A stretch of DNA of 64,000 bases, taken from the NCBI GenBank assembly GCA_023078555.1, contig CM041198.1:8665836-8729835 (forward strand), written 5' to 3'. Made by a program: the position numbers and the translations under genes. Origin of the DNA: Ulva prolifera. Taxonomy: Eukaryota > Chlorophyta > Ulvophyceae > Ulvales > Ulvaceae. The notes beneath the pieces were generated by a model that saw nothing but the letters and a program-made list of their open reading frames with translations, searched no databases and had not been told where the DNA came from. Below, piece after piece: positions 11,501-21,132 of the stretch (position 1 is the stretch's first letter; every line of letters starts with the position of its first letter).

Positions 11501-13316
11501 CGGTGCGCGGGCCGCTGAGCGGCGCGATGGCGGACCCCTGGGAGGCGCTCGCGGTGAAATGGGAGGACGGCGGCAGCTCGGCGATGCCGCGGGTGTCCCC
11601 CTGGGAGGTGGAGCTCGACCCCAACAGCATCGAGGTGCGGGGCCACATCTAATGCATGTTGTCGGCCACGGCGCCGTCCTGCCGTCACGAGGGCTCTCTC
11701 CACCCATCGTGTACCTTGGCCTGCGAATATGGTGCCAGGCATACCGCTTACAGTACTGCTGCGACGGTGGGTCATGGTTGCTGCGGCGGGTGCAGGCCAA
11801 GGTCGCGGAGCAGCGGTCGCGGCTGCAGAAGGAGTGCCGGCGGGCGCGCACATCGAAGCGCACCGCCGAGGGGGGTGCGCCCGACGCTGAGCCCGAGCTG
11901 CAGCGCATGCGGTCCGACACGCTGTCTGGCTCCCTGCCGGGCGCGGCGCCCCGCGACCCCGCCGCGTTGTCGACGACCGGCGAGTCCCGCCCCCGCAGCA
12001 CGCGCGCCGCGGCGGCCGCCGCCAGCCGCGGCGGCCGCTCCGTCTCCCTGGAGGACCTCCCGGAGCTGCTGCCGTCGACGCTGCTGCTGCCGTCGAGCCG
12101 CTGGCACAACCACCCGATCGCGGCGGACCTGCTCGCTAAGGTACCGGACGGGGACCCATTCCAGCACATGATCGCGAACTTCCACCACGGCCGTGGTAAC
12201 ACGCGGTTCAGGGTGCCGCAGTTCAACGGCGGGCCGCTGGACCTGAGCGCGCTCTTCGCGGAGGTCCTCGAGCGCGGCGGCGGTATCTCGGTGACGCAGT
12301 CAAAGTCATGGAAGGACGTGGTGCGCGCCTGTTGCCACGTTCCTCGTTTTGCCTGCATAGTGTGCTGAGTTGAAGTTGTGGCGATCTGTTCCTTTCGGAC
12401 ATACGTGCTGTAGCATCCTTGAACTTGAAATTACTTTGATTTGGTTCAAGCTGCTGTTGGACCGGCAGAAAGTCGAATATCGATGATTGGCGTGGCGGGG
12501 ACCCACGTTGCCTAGCTGGCGGGGATCGTGGTGTTCGATGAGGGCTGTGGCGCCGTGCGGGCCTGGAGGCTGACGGGGGCCAGAGCGGTGCAGGTGAGGG
12601 TGATGGGGCTCGACGCGAACAGCGGCGTCACGACGACGAACCTGCGCTCCGCGTACGATAAGTCACTGCGCTGCTTCGAGCTGTACATGCGCAGCGGCGC
12701 CTTTGCGCGCGACGCCGCCGCCGACCAGCTGCCGCCCCAGGCACAGACGTTCTCCCGGCAGGACCTCGCACGCTTCTGGCAGGGCTCCGGCGTCCCGGAG
12801 TACGCCACCTTTGTCGCGTATGACTACCTCGCCGCCGCCGCTGCCGCCACGCCGGCTGCGCCGGCAGCGCCGGCTGCCGCCGCCGCTGCCCCAGCGGCCA
12901 TGAAGGCGAAAGCGCAGCTGGCGCAGCCGGCTGCGCCGCCGCGAGCCGCCGCCAACGGCGCCGCGGCGGCGCCGGCGGCGCCGACTGCGGTGTCTGCGCC
13001 GGTTGCGATGCCGCAGCTGAAGCTGGCGCCCCAGGGGCCGGACCCGACGCCGCCGTCGCAGGACGCGGCCGCACTTGTTGGGCGGGAGCTGTGGCGCAAG
13101 TGGGAGGGCCGTGGGTACTACAAGGCGACGGTCGCGACGTACGACAAGGAGAGTGAGATGTTCACGGTGGTATACCACCGAGGCACGGCACAGCAGATGG
13201 AGGAGCGCATGAATCTGTTCAATGCTCCCGTGGAGCTCTCCTGGAGAGATCCAAACCACCTTGTGCGGGCAGGCGCCGCGCAGGGTGCGGGTGGCCGCAT
13301 GCCCGGGAGGGCATGA
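5572..13316 (+). CDS. Multi-reader chromatin protein: bromodomain-RFD-DDT/WHIM-cryptic Tudor-ARID-Tudor
   Basis: Eleven exons: 5572-6022, 6126-6335, 6458-6738, 6774-6827, 7222-8052, 8305-8483, 8744-9269, 9597-10861, 11256-11634, 11796-12320, 12594-13316. Phases agree throughout; total 1807 residues. Domains: bromodomain about 16-118 with the acetyl-lysine Asn in LYN (N94); replication-foci domain (DNMT1-RFD type) about 155-300 (VPVRVIQDLIVYG; LDWSVTVEAEAQVCVQTGMG; WYRV; EYEPLF); charged coiled coil about 430-500; DDT about 510-640 (LLSVWDFLGTFADQLWLPPI); WHIM motifs near 640-690 and 820-900 (LRRFLGMDSLGRKYWLM); BRWD/PHIP-like cryptic Tudor about 1328-1392 (ending RVSPWEVEL); ARID about 1494-1610 (GGPLDLSALFAEVLERGGG); second Tudor-like domain about 1727-1785. 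No enzyme domain is seen. A nuclear scaffold reading acetylation, methylation and DNA is inferred. Weak joints: the 35-base intron 6739-6773, the start of exon 5, and the GC donor at 8053. Confidence 0.8.
9296..9345. repeat. Intronic 17-bp tandem repeat
   Basis: Within intron 7 of the chromatin gene, a unit close to CTGCAATGCGGTTCATG occurs about three times in tandem. It has no coding role in the model. A single diverged copy of CTGCAATGCGG also lies in the preceding intron near 8703. Confidence 0.7.
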
Positions 13317-14373
13317 GAGCGGCCTGCCGTGCTGATGTTTGTGTATGAACCGTCCTCCCACGGCGAGGGGACGTGTGTGCGCTGGCTGATGGCGGCCATG
13401 GCGCGTGCTTGCCGTGACATCTGCCGCGGTGGCGCGCAAGGCGTGGGCACTGCGGCACACGTATGCAGGTGCCGGGCAGGCGAGCCCTGTTGAGCACGCG
13501 CAGCGCGCTGTGTGCAGGCAGCTGCTGTGTGTGCACGTGGATGCCGCTTCTCGCTGCTTGATCGCATGCGTTTGTGTGTAGGCAGGTTCTGGGGCAGCGG
13601 CCGTGTGCTGGGAGGTGGCGTGGGTGGAGCCCTGCCCCGGGTGTAAGGTTGCCGGATGTCTGTGTTTTTTTGTGGTGTATGGGTGCTTGTGCTGTGTGGT
13701 TGTGTACTCACCAGCGACGGCGGTGGGTGCTCTTCGCCGCGTTCTGTCACAGGGCAGCGGACTGAACAATGAGGATTTTTGCGCATCTGCTTCGATCGCA
13801 CCGTGGTGCAAAGAATCGGCGATCTGGAGGGCCTCTGTGCTCTGCTCCGGCATGGCGCCTCCATCAAGCAAGTGGCTGGCTCGCCATTGCTCGAGGTTCG
13901 ACACTGCATTCTGCAAAGTCGAGACGTGCTGGCTGCGTGATGCAGAATAGTTTGTAGAACAGGCACGGTGCATGCATCCAGGGGTGAGTTCCTGTGTCTT
14001 AGGGGCAGCTGTGAGTGAGTGTGAGCAAGGACCTACGTGCCTGGGTTATTGTACAATCTGTATGCACAGCCACAAAGGGACCACGGGTCCGGCACTGACC
14101 ATTCTCACCCTGCACGGCTTCGCCTCGCACTCAGTGCAAAGACCAGGTGCAACAGGCAACGCAGGCCATATCCAACGTACGGAAATCTGCATGTATGACT
14201 GACAAGGCCGCAAACATGTACACCCAGGCATCAGGCACCACAACCATGCGCAGCGCATGACCCTGTGAATCTTCACAGATAACCATGGCGCGTATGGTGG
14301 TGGCCCTCAACGCTGGACCTCGCAGTCTTGTTGTGGATCAACTCTGATTTAACCCGCAGCCGGACGTCGCATG
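13317..14373. other. Convergent 3' spacer
   Basis: This spacer separates two convergent genes, so it should hold both 3' UTRs. Only short frames without domain similarity are present. Several GCATGC motifs and G/T-rich runs occur around 13550-13700. I see no tRNA, no long inverted repeat and no transposon ends. Confidence 0.4.
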
Positions 14374-16486
14374 TCACACCCCTCGGTACCAGATTTTCAC
14401 ATAATTAAACCCGAGCTCCTCCTCTGCACCCTGCCCAGCAGGCTGCACATGCACCTTGTCGTATGCATCCAGAGCCCATTCCATGAACTCTCTGCCAATC
14501 TGCAGCAAGTACTTCCCCCGAGGCGGGAGCTGCAGTGTGGCGCGGATCCAAGCCGACTCCCTCACCTCCCCCAACGCCGTCAGCGTCACCTTCCGCGTGC
14601 CAGGCATCCTCTGCAGGCATTTCCCGACACACCGCAGCATGCCGGTGTCAAACGGCTTCAGCTGCAGCTCAAGCACCTCGAGGCACATGAGACTCTCCAG
14701 GCAGCCCCGCAGCCGCGACTCACACAACACGCTCTCGAGGCACAGCTCCCGCAGCCGTGTCAACCGCTGCAGCTGCGGAGCGATGGCCGCAGCGTTGAAG
14801 CTGCAGCACGAGCCGGTGCACGACAGGCTCGTCAGGTGCGTCAGTGCTGAGAGGGGCATCTGCAGCACGGCGGACTGCACCTCCAGCCACTCGGCGCTGT
14901 CCAGGTCGACATCTCCAAAGTGCACTCGCAGCTCCTGCAGCGCTGCCAGGGTTCCGAGGGGCCGCAGGATGCGCACCGGTGGCTCCCCGACGGTGGCATC
15001 ATGCATGATCGCATTCGACACGGCCAGATGCAGCTGTGTCAGCGCGGGCAGCCGGGCAAACGCAGCGGCCGCGGCGGCAACGGCAGCCTTGGACAGCTGC
15101 GCCGACGGCCCAAACTGGACCGACAGCTGCTGCAGATGTGTCAGCGCGCAGCAGCGTCGGTGCAGCACTGCAGCGGTGCGTGTGTCGGGGTGGGGCAGAG
15201 CCACGTGGGCGTTCTGCAGCACCGGCTGGCGCGGGAGCGCCTCAGCCACAACAGCGCTCGGCCGCAGATCCGCGCCCCCGCCGCAGCGGAAGCTCAGGCG
15301 CACGTCAGCGACGGCAGCGGGCTGATGCACGGCGGCAATGCATCGGGCGCCGCCGGCCGCACGGTGGGGCGGTGCCCGACTGCCGCCGCGCAAACGCTCA
15401 GACGCGGGAGGCGCAGAAATGGGCCGTTGACGTGGCTGAAGGGCCATGGCTCACAAGACTGAGGCCGGTCGGCACAAGACAGTGTCAGCTCGGTGAGGCT
15501 GGGGGCTGTGGAGAGCACAACGATGCCAGTGTCGAACGGGGCGGCGGGGGAGGGGAGGGAGAGCCTCGCGCGCTTTGCACCGGCGCCGCCCGGTCCCGGC
15601 TGGATCGCGCTATCGGAGGGGGCTGTGGGGTGGCCGCCGCGGTCACGTTGGTGCAGGCTGAAGCTGGCAAGGCTGTGTCAAGCCGCGATGCTGTCGGCGA
15701 GAGCGTGGGCGGTGCGGGCGATCGCAGCGGCGGGGGCTTGGGCGATGCCGAGGTCAAGGCTGGTGAGGTGTGAGAGGCAGCGGAGGGTGGGGCAGAGGGC
15801 TGTGGCGGGGTTGGCGGCGGCTGCGGGAGGAGCAGGTGTGAGGCTGGCAAGCATGATGGTGGAGAGGGAGGTGGCGTGGTGCAGCAGCACGTGGGAGAGG
15901 AGCGTGGCGTAACCGAGCGTGGCGATGGGCGTGTGGAGGTAGAGGCTGTGTAGGCCACCAGGTGGCGCAGAGCGAGCGGGCCAGGTGGGTCAAGATGGTT
16001 TGGTGGTGTGACGCGCCTTGAGAGGGGCCAATAGGCACACTGCCTAGCAGTTTGCCATGGGGGCAATGCCCAATCATGTCGGTGCCATTGGCGACAACGG
16101 CGTCGAAGTAGATCTGCACGTTGACGGGGGGTGTGAGCGCAAGTCCGTGGTGGTGACGCAGGACGGTGGGGAGGGTGTGGGCCTGGCACCTGTTGAAGTG
16201 CTAGTGACCAGGCCGCAAGCACAGTGTCGCCACTCGAGCTCAGCCTCTCGCAGACCAGCTGCTTCACATTGGAGATTAAAGACATGAGTGCAGCTTGCAT
16301 CTCATCGCTCTTCGTTTCGTCATTCCATTGCGTGTCATCGAGTCTGCGTGCCAAGGCGCCTGCGAAAGTTGGCATGTCCTCATCACCTAGGATGTCGCCG
16401 ACCTGCAGCGACGCAAAACGTGAGGAGAACGCTGTCTCACTAGCAAAGTCAGAGCGCAATGTCGGTGGTGCTGTGTTAGTGGCCAC
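14374..16486 (-). CDS. Leucine-rich-repeat protein (RNI type), exon structure partly resolved
   Basis: The 3' part is clear: from about 15150 to the stop at 14374 the minus strand encodes repeated LRR units such as LPALTQLHLAV, LAALQELRVHF, LTHLTSLSC, LTRLRELCLES and LMCLEVLELQL, followed by a non-repeat tail ending KIWYRGV. The 5' exon is 16486-16190 (TLRSDFASETAFSSRFASLQ, then DEDMPTFAGALARRLDD), ending at a CAG/GTGCCA donor. It opens at a GTG after ATTAG, so it may be preceded by another exon. Between them, 15890-15680 (LSHLTSLDLGIAQAP) and 15518-15294 (LSTAPSLTELTLSC) carry further LRR units, but frame changes there leave intron borders unsettled. It resembles the LRR gene at 33-37 kb and may be its paralogue. 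Function: probably protein binding. Confidence 0.7.
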
Positions 16487-16542
16487 CTAATAGAGGACCT
16501 CACGCACTTCATCCGTTCTCAAATATTGATCATTGGAAGTCA

Positions 16543-16587
16543 TGTGACAGTCCAGTGATAAAACCTCTCTACCACTGGACTGTCACA
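16543..16587. repeat. 15-bp perfect inverted repeat, 15-nt loop
   Basis: TGTGACAGTCCAGTG (16543-16557) is the exact reverse complement of 16573-16587. About 25 bases downstream lies CGGTTCGATCCC (16610-16621), which matches an RNA polymerase III box B, but a cloverleaf cannot be drawn. It may be a tRNA-derived remnant or a hairpin upstream of the LRR gene. Confidence 0.6.
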
Positions 16588-16720
16588 AAAGCTGGGGAAC
16601 CCGAGATCGGCGGTTCGATCCCTGAAGTCCACCTAGTCCCCACCCCGCTTCAGCTTGCGGACGGCATGGAGAGTGCTGCTACGTTGATCTTCCATTGCGC
16701 CTTAACACAATGAGCCCATA

Positions 16721-16762
16721 ACCTGTGAAAGAACACAGCTGCTGTGAGTGTCTCCCTCTAGA
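16721..16762. repeat. 42-bp direct repeat, copy 1
   Basis: This sequence, starting ACCTGTGAAAGAACACAGCT and ending TCCCTCTAGA, recurs exactly at 16933-16974. The 212-bp spacing suggests a recent local duplication, or the flanks or long repeats of a small element. Confidence 0.85.
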
Positions 16763-16932
16763 GTGCTCACAGATTCATGCAGCCTGCATTCAATGTGCTG
16801 AGTTATACCAAGCAAACTATGTGTCCACAAGCACAAACCAACGACACAACCATGCATGTCAGCTAGAGGACACCATACCTGTGTTTAACTCCAATAGACA
16901 AGATCACAAAGGTATACACTAAGTGGAAGTAC

Positions 16933-16974
16933 ACCTGTGAAAGAACACAGCTGCTGTGAGTGTCTCCCTCTAGA
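16933..16974. repeat. 42-bp direct repeat, copy 2
   Basis: Exact second copy of 16721-16762. The sequence between the copies is unique and non-coding as far as I can tell. Flanking bases differ on both sides. Confidence 0.85.
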
Positions 16975-18073
16975 TATGCTAGCCTCTAGCTCCCTCACAG
17001 CAGTCTCCTATTGAGCCATGCTTGTGATTCTCCTGAAACTCCTGGTTTCACCACACGCTGTCCAGCCTTATCATTCTCATGCATGTACCAGCTTCACACT
17101 GTACTGCAACAAGTCATGACCGGGCATCATCCTCATGAGGCTCCAGGAGGGGTGTTGACTGATCGGGTAGCGCAGGGAGCTGGGCACCCTATAGCGAGCG
17201 TACAAAAAACGACAGGAGAGAAAGACAGGGGTCACAATGCTGCACACAGTGGAATGACTGGAACAGAAGCACCCCAATCGACCAAAGGTAATTGTGTCGA
17301 TCACAGCAAAGCACTTGGAATATATGTGCCCAGGCCCATCCCTGCTTTGTGCTGCCCTCGCTACTGATAGCTCTGTGGAAGTGTGGAATCGCGCTGCTTG
17401 TTGATCTCTGTACGGATCAGGGTGCAGCATCCTGCGAGATCTGGCGATCCTCTGCGGGCATTGGGATTTGGCATGTATCATTCTGGCAATCCAATGCAGA
17501 AAGGCCGTGCTCCATGGAGACGCAGACTAGACTGGGCGGGCATGTTCATTGATGCTGCACCCTTGGCGTGCGCAAGCGCCGTCCAGGGGCATGCATGCTC
17601 TGCATGCATGGCGTGTCACGCACTGTGCTGGCACTTCGCACTGCCAAAAGGCTGTGGGATAATGTGGCATGAAACATATATGGGATTGGTATGTGAGATT
17701 ATGCACGCTGAGAGATGCTGGTGGCACTTTTTGGGCACGTGGAATTATGCACGTGTAGCTGTTTGCATGCAGCTCATGTGCACAGCTGTGACTTGGTACA
17801 GGCCAGCACTCTGAGGTATGAATCACCTCTGATATCTTCAGTATACTTCTGGCTAGCACATGCTAGCAGGGCACTTGCCTGAGAAACATACACATGCATC
17901 CACAATTGGTGCCTGCATATCTGGAATATGTGTACACACATATGTGTACCATATGTGTACCATATGTGTGGTGCCTGTATGTCTGGAGCATGTGCATCAA
18001 GAAGTTCTGAGGAGACAGACTTGGTCATTACAAGAAGGGGCGGACGGGCAACCCACACCAATGCATCTGATCT

Positions 18074-18170
18074 CCAATATACCTTGGCAATGTATGGCCA
18101 CCGCTATAGTGGTGACATGGCAACCACATCACCACTAAAGTGGTGGCCATACATTGCCGAGGGGGATTGG
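18074..18170 (+). ncRNA. Long fold-back hairpin, pre-miRNA-like
   Basis: Arms 18082-18115 and 18129-18162 pair over 34 bases with two mismatches and one G-U, around a 13-base loop. After a 3-by-3 internal bulge, CCAAT (18074-18078) pairs with ATTGG (18166-18170). A stem of this length, with few defects and a short loop, looks like a plant or algal microRNA precursor or a miniature fold-back transposon. No terminal duplication was found. Either strand could be transcribed; plus is shown only by convention. Confidence 0.5.
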
Positions 18171-18939
18171 GCTGGGGTCTGGGGGCTGGGGGGCCCCGGC
18201 GGCTTTCGCGTTGGGGCGGCGCCGGCCGGGCTGCACGGACGGCAGGGTCGTATTTCGTGCAGGCGCGGGGGTGTGTGTGTGTGTTGGGGGGGCTGAGCGG
18301 GGACGGGTGCGTGGGTGTGGTGTGGGGGTGTGGGTGCGGGTTCCGTGGGTTCCTGTCGGGCTGAGGCGGGGTGATGTGTGCGGGTGCTTGCTGTGACTTG
18401 GCCCTGCGTTCGGGCGGATTTGAGGTGGCTGTCGCTCTCCTGACGCGTTCGTGTGCTTCATCGTTGTCCTGGTGGTGCTACCGGCCCCTCCGGCTTTGTC
18501 CTTGAGTAATTCATTCAAGTTGGCGACACCCATGGCACCCACAAGCATCGGCACAGAGACCGGCGATGCCTGCCGTGCAACCAGCCTTATGTGAACTCCC
18601 GATTGTGATACCCTGTGACACAATGCCCGTCCACCAGCGCACAGTCAGCCGCCACTCCATCCTCATGAGGACGGAGTGGCCCTGCAGAGCCCTGCGCAGG
18701 CCTCCGCCCGGATCCTCCCTCGCTCGAGCGGTGGCACCATGGTGACCCAATTCTAGGGCTTCAGCCCCGCCCAGGGAGCGCCGCGCGCCGCTGCCGAGAC
18801 GCACTGCGGCTTCGTCGCACGCCCTCGCAGCCACGCCGCTCACGGAGCGGCAACAACGTTGCACATGGCGGATTCGGAGGTGGATGCCTGGCACGTGGGG
18901 CCCCCGGGCCGGCACCTGTCTCGCACTCGCGAGCGTGGA
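18171..18939. other. G-rich stretch left of the hAT element
   Basis: Bases 18170-18370 are extremely G/T-rich on the plus strand (runs such as GTGTGTGTG and GGGGGG). Minus frames at 18623-18135 and 18915-18511 stay open but are low-complexity. The same GC-rich character resumes right of the transposon at 19818, so the two flanks were once continuous. I recognise no domain. Confidence 0.35.
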
Positions 18940-18947
18940 TCTGCAGC
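18940..18947. repeat. Target-site duplication, left copy
   Basis: TCTGCAGC lies directly before the left terminal inverted repeat and is identical to 19810-19817. An 8-bp duplication is the signature of hAT-superfamily integration. Confidence 0.88.
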
Positions 18948-19809
18948 TAGGGCTGCAAATTTAGGCACCCGAAGTTGCAATTAAGGGTTAATTAAGAACA
19001 CTTAATTAAGGGTAATTTTTCGTGTAACTTACTCGTGTGCAAAATCGTCAAATTAAGGGTTTTTTAAGTGCCTTAACTTGTGTTCGTGGCATCGAATTAA
19101 GGTTTTTTTACAGATTAATTTTAACTTGCGGAACACGTACATATGTACACACGTGTGTCTACTTGCAGCCTTGGCTGCCGTTGCAGGGCAGCTGCCCTGC
19201 AACAGCAGCCAAGGCTGTCAAGAGTATCATATGCTGATATATGCTGATCATGACAGTGTGTAGCCATCTCCAATGCAGTTTTCTGATAGTGCACGCAACT
19301 TGGATACCACATCCATACGTCATGCTTGCCTAGATGGGTAATAGAAGACATGCATGTGAACAACACTTTCATCACAACACACAGCGCTGCGCAGCAATGC
19401 TGCACTGCAACTCAATTGCGTGCATTCCCTAGTCCAGCACAATATGCACTACCTGGCAGAGTCTCGGAAGTAGTGAGACAAAGAAGTGACACAGACAGCC
19501 TAAATCTGTTTGCCACTCTGAACACACAAATTCATGCATATGTATCCATGCTGCATCAAGCAATCGTGTTCATCGATGTGCATTCACGACGCGCACATGC
19601 GCAGGCATGAGGGCAGCACGCCAAGTTATTTGAATTAAACAGGCCGAAAAGCAGATTTTCAAGTTACAAATTCATCATTTAACTTGAAGCAAGTTACACA
19701 TTAAACTGTCCAAGTGAATCGTCAAAAACACAATTAAGGGTTAATTAACAGGGCTTAATTAACTCCAAGTTAAGCTTTTAACAGGCTTAACTTGTAATTT
19801 GCAGCCCTA
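18948..19809. mobile_element. Non-autonomous hAT-type DNA transposon (MITE), 862 bp
   Basis: The element begins TAGGGCTGCAAAT and ends with its exact reverse complement, ATTTGCAGCCCTA. It is flanked by the perfect 8-bp duplication TCTGCAGC. The subterminal regions are AT-rich with many TTAAGGG and TTAATTAA motifs in both orientations, a likely transposase-binding pattern. The interior has no long open frame, so it would need a transposase from elsewhere. Base composition contrasts sharply with the GC-rich flanks. TIR sequence and TSD length both fit the hAT superfamily. The perfect TSD suggests a fairly recent insertion. Confidence 0.88.
19166..19217. repeat. 52-bp near-perfect palindrome inside the MITE
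   Basis: The halves 19166-19191 and 19192-19217 are reverse complements with one mismatch (G-U in RNA), centred on GGGCAG/CTGCCC with no spacer. It is GC-rich within an AT-rich element. It could form a cruciform or a very stable RNA hairpin. Confidence 0.85.
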
Positions 19810-19817
19810 TCTGCAGC
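19810..19817. repeat. Target-site duplication, right copy
   Basis: TCTGCAGC follows the right terminal inverted repeat and matches 18940-18947 exactly. Confidence 0.88.
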
Positions 19818-20596
19818 GCCACTTCCAGGTCAAGCCAAACTATGCACGGCAGAGCGTGCCACATCAGAACCAGCAACGAGACCGCACGCCCGACGGCAGA
19901 TCCAGCCCACAGGCTACCCTGCGCAGCGCGCACGGCGTTCAAAGGGTCATCCCGGAGGAGGCGAGCGCACATGATCCGCCAATCCCGGCCGCACCCTGTC
20001 TCGGGATATGCATGCAGCAGCAGGTGCGCCTGGTCCGCCCAAAAGGCGGTGCTCACCAGGCGCTTCGCCATACCATCAGTGACGTCCTGGATGCGCAAAC
20101 ATCTGCAGAGCAACGGTGGGCGCTTGCACAGCCACAACCGGCCCGGGGTGCTGCACCAATACCCAGAAGTCTCAGTTCACTATGGAAGGCTGCGCACCCA
20201 TCATCATGGCGCACCCCAGGGTGCGCCAACCCTGCGGTTGTGCACCGTACTTAACCGGCATTATAATTTGTGCAGACGTGCTGCGACAGCTCAAGGATTC
20301 TGGCACCGTCCCACGATGGCATCAAGTACTACGGAGCATTCCCCCTCGTACCATCAACACCCTGTCGCCACAATCCCCGGCGAGGCACCGGGATGTCGAG
20401 GGAGGCAACCCTTGGAAGGCAGACGCAGGCATGCCTGCTCAATCCTGTACAGCCACAACGGTGCAGCCTCTGACAATCTGTAGGAACTTCCCATCGGGAT
20501 CTTCCCTGACGCACCAACCGCCCGTGGACGTGATACGCTCCCGCTACATCGTGGCTACCACAGGTAAAAGTAAGAAGCAGGTGATACTGCCTGTTT
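19818..20596. other. GC-rich sequence right of the MITE
   Basis: This is the right-hand continuation of the sequence split by the MITE. Its minus strand stays open from 20137 to the element (WADQAHLLLHAYPETGCGRD), which hints at a decayed coding or retroelement sequence, but I recognise no domain. Confidence 0.3.
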
Positions 20597-20703
20597 TGCA
20601 GCCTGCCGGGCTCGAACCGGCGACCTCAGGATGGCTCTCGCTTCCACATATTGTTGATCATGTGTTATGAGACCTACGCGCTAGCCAAATGCGCCAAGGC
20701 TGC
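20597..20703 (-). tRNA. tRNA-Met (CAT), elongator-like, with about 34-nt intron
   Basis: On the minus strand the acceptor arms GCAGCCT and AGGCTGC pair over all 7 bases, with discriminator A. The D arm is GCGC/GCGC with a box A, and the T arm GCCGG-TTCGAGC-CCGGC is perfect. The anticodon loop reads CTCATA, anticodon CAT, followed by an insertion of about 34 bases after position 37 that contains its own CACAT/ATGTG hairpin, as expected for a nuclear tRNA intron. The anticodon stem pairs poorly (TAGGT against CCTGA), and no T-run terminator follows immediately, so a decaying gene is possible. Confidence 0.62.
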
Positions 20704-21132
20704 TTTGGCCGCGATGACCCAACAACCGTGGTTATCGATCCCACAAGCGCGTATACATACTTAACTAATTAGTGTCAATCTGCAGAAGATTTTGAAGAAA
20801 AGCAGCCAGCGCATCCGCGATGGCCGAGGCGCGTCGCCGCCGTGTCGAAATTTTGAAGCGGCGCCATGGCGCGCCATCCCTACATGCTGCCAATTAATGC
20901 TAGCTGTGTCATCCGCGGCGTCCAAAGTGCGCAAGCTTTCCAATCGTTTGGATGCAGCTACTGTTCTCTGCACTGGAAGAAGAGCGCCATGGCATCGCGG
21001 CTATTGTCGGCGAAGCCAGCTGGGTCGAGCGGTATATACTGCTGTGAGCCTGCGGTGTATATAGCGAGAAGGTACCGGTGCAGATGTCCACGTCAATGCC
21101 ATGCACGCGCGGGATTACCAACAGCGTCTTTG
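20704..21132. other. Spacer between tRNA and recombinase-like frame
   Basis: Short frames only, on both strands. The minus frame at 21151-20909 may continue the recombinase-like remnant to its right. Nothing else is supported. Confidence 0.3.

Larger units (their letters stand above)
16487..18073. other. Repeat-bearing intergenic stretch
   Basis: I see no convincing gene here. The stretch carries a 15-bp inverted repeat beside a tRNA-like box B (16543-16621), an exact 42-bp direct repeat (16721 and 16933), and alternating ATATGTGTAC-type sequence around 17920-17975. The left end should contain the promoter of the minus-strand LRR gene. Confidence 0.4.

Noticed and set aside
10585..12358. Long minus-strand frames of about 400 codons opposite exons 8-10
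   Set aside because: Arg/Pro/Ala-rich antisense shadows. The plus strand carries the Tudor and ARID domains.
16543..16632. tRNA gene around the box B motif
   Set aside because: The T stem does not pair (GGCGG against CCTGA) and no anticodon arm fits, so a functional tRNA is not supported.
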